From NCBI GenBank assembly GCA_902772685.1, contig CACYBO010000004.1, positions 1-18,459 on the forward strand: 18,459 nt of DNA, given 5' to 3'. A program made the translations under genes and the position numbers. The DNA is from an uncultured Eubacteriales bacterium (lineage in GTDB: Bacteria; Bacillota; Clostridia; Peptostreptococcales; Anaerovoracaceae). Below the pieces are notes generated by a model. The model saw only the letters and a program-made list of their open reading frames with translations. It did not search any database and was not told the origin of the DNA. Below, piece by piece: positions 1 through 6,568 of the stretch. Within the stretch, counting starts at the first letter, position 1. The number at the start of each line of letters is the position of its first letter.

Positions 1-932
1 GAAAGCTTATCGCCATATGCACAAGTGAAAAAAAGGGAACCCAGAAGCAGCAGGTAGAACGCGCGGTGCTTCGGGAGAACTACGGCATCGAGGGCGACGC
101 CCACGCGGGGAACTGGCACCGCCAGGTGAGCCTTCTTGGTCTCGAAAAGATAGAAGCATTCAGAGAACGCGGCGCGGATGTGGAGTTCGGAGCCTTTGGT
201 GAAAACCTTATCATCGAAGGGTTCGACTTCAGAAGCCTTCCTGTTGGAACGCGCTTCCGCATCGGAGACGTTCTCCTTGAGATGACACAAATAGGCAAGG
301 AGTGTCATTCACACTGCGCCATCTTCCATATGGTTGGCGACTGCATCATGCCGCGGGAAGGCGTGTTCGCGAAGGTGTTGCAGGGCGGTGAGATCAAGCC
401 GGGCGACACGGTCACGGAGATCGAACCGGTGCAGGACAGACCTTTTACCGCCGCCTGGATCACCCTTTCGGACAAGGGCGCAGAAGGGCTCAGAGAGGAC
501 GAGAGCGGTCCTCTGATCGGCCGGATTCTAACAGAAAACGGTTACGATGTTGTTGAAACAATTCTCATTCCTGATGATGAAGATATACTGAAAAAGGAGT
601 TCACAAGACTTGCGGATCAGCGGCAGGTGAATCTTGTGATGACGACCGGAGGAACAGGTTTTTCACCGAGAGACATCACCCCTGAAGCGACGGAAGTAGT
701 CTGTGAGCGAATGACGCCGGGGATATCGGAGGCGATACGCGCCTACTCGATGACAAAAACACCCCGTGCGATGCTCTCAAGAGCGGTGTCCGGAATCCGG
801 GGAAAGACATTGATTATCAATCTTCCGGGAAGTCCGAAAGCCGTCAGAGAGAGTATGGAATTTATTATGTCTTCATTAAAGCACGGACTGGAGATTTTGA
901 ATGAAAGGACCTCCGACTGTGCAAGAAAGTAA
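1..932 (+). CDS. MOSC domain-MogA/MoaB fusion, molybdenum cofactor protein (5' partial)
   Basis: The reading frame is open at the left edge. Codons from position 3 read KLIAICTSEKKGTQKQQVER, which looks like the normal start of a clostridial MOSC protein, so only a few residues are missing and the GTG at 66 is an internal Val. The first ~140 residues are a MOSC domain (GIEGDAHAGNWHRQVSLL; GKECHSHCAIF, with the conserved MOSC Cys; MPREGVFAKV). The rest is a MogA/MoaB domain with TTGGTGFSPRDITPEAT and LPGSPKAVRE, the molybdopterin-adenylating fold. By family knowledge, Mog adenylates molybdopterin before Mo insertion, and MOSC domains bind or transfer sulfur or Mo cofactor. It ends 13 nt before modA, which fits one operon. 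The family calls are firm; the exact substrate of the MOSC half is unknown. Confidence 0.9.
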   Translation, partial: KLIAICTSEKKGTQKQQVERAVLRENYGIEGDAHAGNWHRQVSLLGLEKIEAFRERGADVEFGAFGENLIIEGFDFRSLPVGTRFRIGDVLLEMTQIGKECHSHCAIFHMVGDCIMPREGVFAKVLQGGEIKPGDTVTEIEPVQDRPFTAAWITLSDKGAEGLREDESGPLIGRILTENGYDVVETILIPDDEDILKKEFTRLADQRQVNLVMTTGGTGFSPRDITPEATEVVCERMTPGISEAIRAYSMTKTPRAMLSRAVSGIRGKTLIINLPGSPKAVRESMEFIMSSLKHGLEILNERTSDCARK

Positions 933-934
933 TC

Positions 935-940
935 AGGAGG
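935..940 (+). promoter_or_regulatory. Ribosome binding site of modA
   Basis: AGGAGG lies 5 nt before ATG 946. It places the modA start there and not at the in-frame ATG 901, which overlaps the upstream gene and would add 15 residues ahead of the signal peptide. Confidence 0.85.
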
Positions 941-945
941 TAGAA

Positions 946-1800
946 ATGAAAAAGACATTATTGGCATTACTCACTTGTCTGGCGATGGTATTCGCGTTCG
1001 CCGCATGTGGGGGGAGCAGCAGTGATGAGGAAACCGCAGCAGAAGAGAGTACAGAAGTTCTCGTTTTTGCTGCGGCAAGCATGCAGTCTTCTCTTGAGGA
1101 ACTCGAAGCAAGTTTCGAGGAAGAGAACCCGGGCGTTGATGTGGTGCTCAACTGCGACAGCTCCGGAACTCTGGAAGAGCAGATCATGGAGGGCGCTCCT
1201 TGCGACATCTTCTTCAGCGCGGCGCAGAAGAACATGGACGAACTGGAGTCTGAAGGACTCATCGTGGAAGGAACCCGTTCCAACGTTCTGAACAACCAGC
1301 TTGTTGTCATCACACAGCCTGACAGCGAGACTAAGGTGACAGGCCTCGAAAATCTGGGTGAGGCTGAGAGCATCGCTCTTGCAGACGGAAGCGTTCCTGT
1401 AGGCAAGTACACGCGCAGAGCGCTGATCAATCTCGGCACACTTCAGGAAGTAGAAGACCCCGCAATCATTACGACGCAGGAAGTCTCCGACGCGCTGGGC
1501 GGAGTTGAAATCAGCGAGCAGGGCAACGTAAGTAAGGTTCTCGCAGCAGTGCAGGAAGGATCGTCAGAAGTTGGAACCGTTTATCTTTCCGACACCTATG
1601 GACAGGAAGACTCGGTGAAGATTCTGCAGACTGTTTCCTATGACGTGGCAGGCGACATCATCTATCCGATCGCGCAGATTGTAAATCAGGACGCGGATGA
1701 CGCTGAAAACGAAGCGGCCGCGGCAGTGCTTGAATACCTGACCAACGACAATGCAAAGTCAGTCTACAAGACGCATCTCTTCGATATCGATGTAGAATAA
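946..1800 (+). CDS. modA: Molybdate ABC transporter substrate-binding lipoprotein ModA
   Basis: This is the extracytoplasmic molybdate (or tungstate) receptor that delivers the oxyanion to ModB. The 284-residue product starts with a lipoprotein signal: MKK, a hydrophobic core (LLALLTCLAMVFAF) and AAC with Cys21 as the lipid-anchored residue. A Ser-rich acidic spacer follows. The mature protein has ModA hallmarks: VFAAASMQSSLEEL, the oxyanion-loop region DSSGTLEEQIMEGAPCDIFF, and NNQLVVIT. Length is normal for the family. It lies directly upstream of modB and modC in the same direction. Its role is clear; preference for molybdate over tungstate cannot be read from sequence but is supported by the molybdenum cofactor genes on both sides. 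Confidence 0.95.
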   Translation: MKKTLLALLTCLAMVFAFAACGGSSSDEETAAEESTEVLVFAAASMQSSLEELEASFEEENPGVDVVLNCDSSGTLEEQIMEGAPCDIFFSAAQKNMDELESEGLIVEGTRSNVLNNQLVVITQPDSETKVTGLENLGEAESIALADGSVPVGKYTRRALINLGTLQEVEDPAIITTQEVSDALGGVEISEQGNVSKVLAAVQEGSSEVGTVYLSDTYGQEDSVKILQTVSYDVAGDIIYPIAQIVNQDADDAENEAAAAVLEYLTNDNAKSVYKTHLFDIDVE

Positions 1801-1822
1801 GTCCTGAAACAGGAGATACAGC

Positions 1823-2518
1823 ATGATGGAATTTCTTGAAAGTCTGGACTGGAGTCCACTCATTATCTCACTGAAGACAGGCGTAGTCGCTACGGTCGTC
1901 TGTTTTTTCCTGGGATTGTTCGCGGCGCGGAAGGTAATCAAACTATCATATAAGGCGAAGGCTGTCGTTGATGGCATTCTGACTTTGCCTATGGTTTTCC
2001 CGCCTACGGTAGCGGGCTTCATTCTGCTCCTTATCTTTTCAAGGAGAAGACCGATCGGGATATTTCTCGATCAGCAGATGGACATCCAGGTGGTACATAC
2101 CTGGCTTGGATGTATCCTCGCTGCGACAGTTATCGCGTTCCCATTGATGTACAGGAACGCGAGGGCTGCTTTTGAGCAGATCGACGCAAATCTGGTCTAC
2201 GCAGGCAGGACTCTTGGAATGACAGAGATGAACATCTTCTGGAAAATCGTAGTTCCTACAGCGGGACCGGGAATTGCGTCCGGAACAATTCTGACCTTTG
2301 CACGGGCAATGGGAGAGTACGGTGCCACATCCATGTTGGCAGGAAATATCCCCGGCAAGACAGGAACCATATCCCAGAGAATCGCCATGGTTATTCAAGA
2401 TGGAGATTTCGCAACGGCAGGGTTCTGGGTCGTTGTCGTTCTGTTGATTTCCTTTGGTATAATATTCATGGTGAATATGGTGACGGGAAGCAGAATGAAG
2501 AACATCCGGCGTTGGTAG
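1823..2518 (+). CDS. modB: Molybdate ABC transporter permease ModB
   Basis: This is the membrane channel of the ModABC importer. The 231-residue protein has about five hydrophobic segments, including near residues 14-34, 52-72, 90-110 and 195-218. The cytoplasmic coupling region carries the conserved ARAMGEYGATSMLAGNIPGK, the ModB version of the EAA loop that docks on ModC. The site AGGAGA at 1811-1816 stands 6 nt before ATG 1823; a second ATG follows directly and either may be used. It starts 22 nt after modA and ends 26 nt before the preferred modC start, consistent with one transcript. Confidence 0.95.
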   Translation: MMEFLESLDWSPLIISLKTGVVATVVCFFLGLFAARKVIKLSYKAKAVVDGILTLPMVFPPTVAGFILLLIFSRRRPIGIFLDQQMDIQVVHTWLGCILAATVIAFPLMYRNARAAFEQIDANLVYAGRTLGMTEMNIFWKIVVPTAGPGIASGTILTFARAMGEYGATSMLAGNIPGKTGTISQRIAMVIQDGDFATAGFWVVVVLLISFGIIFMVNMVTGSRMKNIRRW

Positions 2519-2544
2519 AAGGGAACTGTCCAGGCTGATTGATT

Positions 2545-3612
2545 ATGAGCATAGCAGTTGATATCAGAAAAAAGCTGGGAGATTTCTCCCTTGATATATC
2601 ATTTGAGTCGGATGCGAAGCGCATTGGGATTCTGGGACCGTCAGGATGTGGCAAAAGCATGACGCTCAAAAGCATCGCAGGCATTGAGAAACCTGACAGC
2701 GGAAGAATTGTGATCGACGGACGCGTCCTGTTCGATCAGATGCAGAAAATCAATCTGAAACCCCAGAAACGCAGAGTCGGATACATGTTTCAGAATTACG
2801 CGTTGTTCCCGACCATGACAGTTTCACAGAACATCGGCGCAGGGCTGGATTTTTCTGACGGGGACAGAAACGGACGTATCGCCGACATGGTAAAGCGGTT
2901 TAATCTGCAGGGTCTCGAGAAGCACCTGCCGGGACAGCTGTCGGGCGGACAGCAGCAGAGGGTGGCTCTGGCCAGAATTATGGCCTACAGACCGGATATC
3001 ATCCTGCTGGATGAGCCTTTTTCCGCACTGGATGAACACCTGAAGGAACGGCTGCAGCATGAAATGATGTCCATGCTGGAGGGCTATGAAGGACAGGTTA
3101 TACTTGTCTCTCACAGCAGGGATGAGATATACCGCTTCGGCGAGGAACTCCTTATCATGGAGGGCGGACACGTCATGGCCAGAGGAGAGACGAAGAAACT
3201 TTTCGACGATCCGGGAACGGTTTCGGTTGCCCGCATGACAGGGTGCAAAAATTTCTCCGATGCTGAGAGGCTGAACACTCACACCCTACATTTGACAGAC
3301 TGGGGCATTACACTGGAGCTGGAGCGGGAAATACCGGAAGATGTGAACGCTATCGGTTACAGAGCGCATGCCTTCGAGCCAGTCTGGGGCGAGCGGCAGA
3401 AGAACTGCCTGCAGTTCAGGGCGTCAGGAATCGATGAACTTCCATTCGAAAGGAGATACTATCTTTTCCCTGAAAATGGCGCCGGCAGGGCGGATACGGC
3501 AGAACTCATCTGCTGGTTCATCCAGGACAAGGATCGGGCGCAGATGGATGGAAAGCCGGCACCGGATTACTTAAGATTGAAAGAAGAATCAGTTATGCTT
3601 TTGCGAAAATAA
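2545..3612 (+). CDS. modC: Molybdate ABC transporter ATPase ModC
   Basis: This ATPase drives molybdate import. From ATG 2545 it is 355 residues. Walker A is GPSGCGKS (31-38), the Q-loop glutamine is Gln83 (MFQNYALFP), the signature is LSGGQQQRVALAR (132-144), Walker B is IILLDEP (152-158) and the switch His is His190 (LVSHSRDE). All catalytic residues are present. The ~125 residues after the ATPase core are diverged and fit a TOBE-like regulatory region more in position than in clear motif. A TTG at 2539 would add two residues but ATG 2545 is the better choice. No strong ribosome binding site stands before it, so translation may be coupled to modB. Confidence 0.93.
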   Translation: MSIAVDIRKKLGDFSLDISFESDAKRIGILGPSGCGKSMTLKSIAGIEKPDSGRIVIDGRVLFDQMQKINLKPQKRRVGYMFQNYALFPTMTVSQNIGAGLDFSDGDRNGRIADMVKRFNLQGLEKHLPGQLSGGQQQRVALARIMAYRPDIILLDEPFSALDEHLKERLQHEMMSMLEGYEGQVILVSHSRDEIYRFGEELLIMEGGHVMARGETKKLFDDPGTVSVARMTGCKNFSDAERLNTHTLHLTDWGITLELEREIPEDVNAIGYRAHAFEPVWGERQKNCLQFRASGIDELPFERRYYLFPENGAGRADTAELICWFIQDKDRAQMDGKPAPDYLRLKEESVMLLRK

Positions 3613-3633
3613 ACTGTTATTGCTTTTGCATTG

Positions 3634-3640
3634 AAAGAGG
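3634..3640 (+). promoter_or_regulatory. Ribosome binding site of moaC
   Basis: AAAGAGG lies 5 nt before ATG 3646. This favours ATG 3646 over the in-frame TTG at 3631, which overlaps this site. Confidence 0.7.
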
Positions 3641-3645
3641 TCAGT

Positions 3646-4125
3646 ATGGAATTCACACATTTCGATGAACAGGGAAACGCCCGCATGGTAGACGTTTCAG
3701 GCAAAGACATCACACACCGCGTCGCGGTGGCCGAAGGAGTCATCTCCGTCAGCAGAGAGGTGATGGACGCCATCAGAGGGAACAAAGTCAAGAAAGGCGA
3801 TGTGCTTACCGTTTCGCAGGTGGCGGGAATAATGGGAACCAAACGTACGCCGGATCTGATTCCGATGTGCCATCCACTTTCGCTGACCAATGCTGAAGTG
3901 ACCTTTGAAGTGGACGATGAAGCCTGTGAGATCAAGGCGGTCTGCCGGGCTGTTACAGACGGCAGGACCGGCGTGGAGATGGAAGCTCTGACAGGCGTAT
4001 CCACAGCGCTCCTGACTGTTTATGATATGTGCAAGGCCATAGACAAACGGATGGTAATCAGGGAAATTCATCTGGTCAGCAAGGAGGGCGGCAAAAGCGG
4101 CCGGTTCATGTTTAAGGAGGATTGA
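3646..4125 (+). CDS. moaC: Cyclic pyranopterin monophosphate synthase MoaC
   Basis: MoaC works with the radical-SAM enzyme MoaA in the first step of molybdopterin synthesis and forms cyclic pyranopterin monophosphate from the MoaA product. The 159-residue protein has the usual length and the defining motifs: MCHPLSLTNAEV, TDGRTGVEMEALTGVS, YDMCKAIDK and SKEGGKSG. The conserved Lys and Asp of the active site fall in DMCKAIDK. It starts 33 nt after modC and is followed after 1 nt by the molbindin gene. MoaA, MoaD, MoaE and MoeA are not in this window and must lie elsewhere. Confidence 0.96.
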   Translation: MEFTHFDEQGNARMVDVSGKDITHRVAVAEGVISVSREVMDAIRGNKVKKGDVLTVSQVAGIMGTKRTPDLIPMCHPLSLTNAEVTFEVDDEACEIKAVCRAVTDGRTGVEMEALTGVSTALLTVYDMCKAIDKRMVIREIHLVSKEGGKSGRFMFKED

Positions 4126-4126
4126 T

Positions 4127-4339
4127 ATGAAATATACGTTAAGTGCCAGAAATCAGTTTGAGGGAAAAGTTGTCGAAATTAAGGAAGGTGCGGTAAATGG
4201 TGTCGTGAAAATCAGGATTTCGGGTGACAACATTATTACTGCAACAATTTCGATGGCATCGATCAGCGAGTTAGATCTGAAAGTTGGTGATGACGCAGTT
4301 GCCGTCATCAAGGCCACAGATGTGATGGTCGGAAAATAA
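4127..4339 (+). CDS. Single-domain molbindin (TOBE/Mop family molybdate-binding protein)
   Basis: This 70-residue protein is one TOBE/Mop domain: SARNQFEGKVVEIKEGAVNG near the start, VVKIRISGDNIITATISM in the middle and ending IKATDVMVGK. Molbindins assemble into hexamers that bind molybdate or tungstate in the cytoplasm and are thought to buffer or store it. The ribosome binding site TAAGGAGG (4113-4120) lies inside the end of moaC, 6 nt before the ATG. It is the last gene before a strong terminator, so it closes the uptake operon. It lacks the DNA-binding domain of ModE, so it is unlikely to be a repressor. Confidence 0.93.
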   Translation: MKYTLSARNQFEGKVVEIKEGAVNGVVKIRISGDNIITATISMASISELDLKVGDDAVAVIKATDVMVGK

Positions 4340-4363
4340 ACTGACATTTATCAAAAAAGTGCA

Positions 4364-4394
4364 GGAGATCTGCCCAGGGCAGGTCTCCTTTTTT
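4364..4394 (+). terminator. Intrinsic terminator after the molybdate operon
   Basis: The arms GGAGATCTGCCC (4364-4375) and GGGCAGGTCTCC (4377-4388) pair over up to 12 positions with one T-G wobble. The innermost pairs must open to form the loop. Six T residues follow directly (4389-4394). A run of six A at 4353-4358 could make it partly bidirectional, though it stands 5 nt from the stem. It separates the molybdenum operon from the MoxR cassette. Confidence 0.93.
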
Positions 4395-4399
4395 GTTGT

Positions 4400-4537
4400 A
4401 TGTAGATTGTGTGAAATATTTTGGAACCCTTTATATCCCAATGCTTTTGTGATAATATTAACATGTATAAGAATGCGCCGAAATGCGCGCGGAAACAAAC
4501 ACAGATTATAAGCATCAGATACGGAGGTAATCCATCC
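4400..4537 (+). promoter_or_regulatory. Probable promoter and 5' leader of the MoxR operon
   Basis: This gap after the terminator is clearly more A+T-rich than its surroundings up to about 4471. Possible -10 elements are GATAAT (4451-4456), TAATAT (4453-4458) and TATAAG (4466-4471). The only -35-like hexamer at 17 nt spacing is TTTATA (4430-4435) ahead of TAATAT. None is a full consensus match, so the promoter is inferred mainly from position. The leader ends with GGAGG (4523-4527), 10 nt before ATG 4538. Confidence 0.35.
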
Positions 4538-5464
4538 ATGGATAACAGAATTCTGGCAGTAAAAAACGAAGTAAAGAGAGCAATCATCGGTAAGGATGAT
4601 ATTATCGACAAGGTCATGACGGCCATCATAGCGGGAGGGCACATCCTGCTGGAAGACATCCCGGGCGTCGGCAAGACGACAATGGCTCTGGCCTTCAGTA
4701 AGGCTATGGGCATGCACTTCAAGAGAGTGCAGTTCACGCCGGACGTTGTTCCTTCCGACATAACAGGTTTTACCATGTACGACAAATCTTCGGGAGAGTT
4801 CAAGTACACTGCGGGGGCTGTTATTACGAATTTCCTTCTGGCGGATGAGATCAACAGAACATCAAGTAAGACACAGTCAGCGTTGCTGGAAGTCATGCAG
4901 GAGGGCAAAGTAACCGTAGACGGCAAGACATACAAACTTCCGGAACCGTTCATCGTAGTCGCGACACAGAACCCGATTGGAACAGCCGGCACCCAGATGC
5001 TGCCGGAGTCACAGCTCGACCGGTTCATGGTACAGCTTTCCATCGGCTATCCATCACCGGCTGATCAGGCTAAGATACTCAGCGACAGAAGCCTGAAGGA
5101 TCCGCTTGGAACCGTCAGAACAGTAGTTACCAAAGAAGATATACTCCAGATGAAGGCTCAGGCGAAGATGATGTTCGTCGATGACAAGATCTATGCATAT
5201 ATTTCAAGTCTCGCTGAAGCGACGCGGAACAATGAGTTCATCAGACTGGGACTGAGCCCTCGCGGCGCTTTGGCCCTCACGGATATGGCGAAGGCTGACG
5301 CATACATCAAGGGTCAGGACTTCGTGGCGCCGGAGAATATCCAGCATGTATTCAAGGATGTCTGTGCGCACAGACTGGTTCTGCAGCCGAAGGCCCAGCT
5401 GACAGGCACAACAAAAGAAACAATACTCGATGAAATAATCAGCAGCTTTAAGGCGGCTAAGTAA
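4538..5464 (+). CDS. MoxR-family AAA+ ATPase
   Basis: MoxR ATPases act as chaperone-like remodelling enzymes, usually with DUF58 or VWA partners encoded next door. The 308-residue protein has Walker A GVGKT (43-47), Walker B LLADEINR (100-107), a sensor-1 Asn145 in VVATQNPIG, and the family motifs ESQLDRFM and LGLSPRGAL. The start ATG 4538 is chosen because it follows GGAGG and matches the usual MoxR N-terminus; the frame is open back to ATG 4421, but that segment (EPFISQCFCDNINMYK) looks non-coding. It is followed after 15 nt by the DUF58 gene. The family is certain; its client here is unknown. Confidence 0.93.
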   Translation: MDNRILAVKNEVKRAIIGKDDIIDKVMTAIIAGGHILLEDIPGVGKTTMALAFSKAMGMHFKRVQFTPDVVPSDITGFTMYDKSSGEFKYTAGAVITNFLLADEINRTSSKTQSALLEVMQEGKVTVDGKTYKLPEPFIVVATQNPIGTAGTQMLPESQLDRFMVQLSIGYPSPADQAKILSDRSLKDPLGTVRTVVTKEDILQMKAQAKMMFVDDKIYAYISSLAEATRNNEFIRLGLSPRGALALTDMAKADAYIKGQDFVAPENIQHVFKDVCAHRLVLQPKAQLTGTTKETILDEIISSFKAAK

Positions 5465-5479
5465 CGAATCAGGAATCTA

Positions 5480-6568
5480 ATGAAGATCAACGCCAGAACA
5501 TTCATCATAATAGGGTTTTTGCTTGCGAGCGTTGCGTTGTACCTGTTTACGGATGCAGGATATGCAGCGTTTCTTGTGGTGCTCTTCGCGGTGATTCTGG
5601 GCGGAGCGGCGCTGATAGCCGGTCTGACAGGCGATACGATCACAGCCAAAATAGCGACTCCTCTGCAGGGGGACCGCGGGCAGGAGGCAAAGGCAACACT
5701 GAAAGTTTCGAATCCGGGAAGGCTTCCGATCATCAAGTGCCGCCTCAATATTGCGGCGGAGAACATGCTGAACGGGGAGAAGGACGAGATCAGACCGGAT
5801 TTTTCGATTTGGCCGGGCAGAACAGACAGTATGGATTTTGCATTAAAAGACAGCCACTGCGGTCTGCTGAAAATGGAAGTCGAAGGAGCGGAAGTAACAG
5901 ATCCGCTGAACATTTTTGCCAGAAAAACATCGTTCGACAAGAGCAGTGAACTGATTAGCAGCCTGTATTACCTGCCGCAGGTATCGGAACTCATCATCAC
6001 GCCGGAAGATGTGAGCACTTATGATATGGAAAGCTACAAGTACTCCCAGAGCCAGAAGGGCAGCGATCCTTCCGAGATGTTCGACATCAAGGCATATGGC
6101 GAGGGAGATAACTATAAAGCGATACACTGGAAACTGTCGAGCAAACTGGATGAGATTATGATCAGAGAGCACGGTCTTCCGATCGAAAACAGAGTTCTCG
6201 TAATCATGGACAAGAGACCGGCTGCAGGAGATAAGGACTACATCGACAGGAAGGTGGAATTCACCGCATCCTTCTCGTACACACTGCTCAAAAGAGGAAT
6301 ATACCATTCACTGGGATGGTTCGATTATGTGAATGACAGATTCGAAACAGTCCGAGTCGACAGCGAAGAAGCATTCTGGATGGCGGTAACGGCGCTCATT
6401 TCCAGTCCGTTCAGGGACGATGAAAAATCCGCCGCGCAGCAGTTTGCGGAATCCGATGCGGACAAAGACTTTTCAAATTACGTGTACATCTCAGAGACAA
6501 CAGATGGCATTGAAATACTTATGAACTATGGACAGACTGATATATACGGACCGGAAGACTTCAGATAA
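5480..6568 (+). CDS. DUF58 domain membrane protein
   Basis: Two hydrophobic segments near residues 7-24 and 28-49 anchor the N-terminus. A mostly beta region follows, and then the DUF58 core around residues 194-232 with GSDPSEMFDIKAYGEGDNYK, IHWKLSSK and MIREHG, the conserved block of the family. DUF58 proteins pair with MoxR ATPases and transglutaminase-like membrane proteins in many bacteria; the biochemical function is not settled. The 362-residue length is typical. AGGAA lies 4 nt before ATG 5480. Its last 41 nt overlap the start of the next gene, so the two are probably translationally coupled. Confidence 0.9.
   Translation: MKINARTFIIIGFLLASVALYLFTDAGYAAFLVVLFAVILGGAALIAGLTGDTITAKIATPLQGDRGQEAKATLKVSNPGRLPIIKCRLNIAAENMLNGEKDEIRPDFSIWPGRTDSMDFALKDSHCGLLKMEVEGAEVTDPLNIFARKTSFDKSSELISSLYYLPQVSELIITPEDVSTYDMESYKYSQSQKGSDPSEMFDIKAYGEGDNYKAIHWKLSSKLDEIMIREHGLPIENRVLVIMDKRPAAGDKDYIDRKVEFTASFSYTLLKRGIYHSLGWFDYVNDRFETVRVDSEEAFWMAVTALISSPFRDDEKSAAQQFAESDADKDFSNYVYISETTDGIEILMNYGQTDIYGPEDFR

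Noticed and set aside
66..68. GTG 66 as the start of the MOSC-Mog gene
   Set aside because: The frame is open to the left edge and the upstream residues continue the expected MOSC N-terminus, so the gene is truncated by the window.
1880..1909. CGTAG/CTACG hairpin followed by six T residues in modB
   Set aside because: The stem is 5 bp and 9 nt lie between it and the T-run, so it does not fit an intrinsic terminator.
2577..2590. Hairpin GGGAG/CTCCC at the start of modC, with an A-run on its left that would give a minus-strand terminator
   Set aside because: The stem is only 5 bp, no minus-strand gene needs ending here, and the sequence is coding.
4421..4537. In-frame upstream extension of the MoxR gene from ATG 4421
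   Set aside because: The extension covers the A+T-rich promoter-like gap, has no ribosome binding site and does not look like a MoxR N-terminus. ATG 4538 follows GGAGG.
4340..4537. Molybdenum cofactor riboswitch or ModE operator in the largest intergenic gap
   Set aside because: Apart from the terminator and weak promoter-like elements I see no multi-helix structure or long inverted repeat that would support either.
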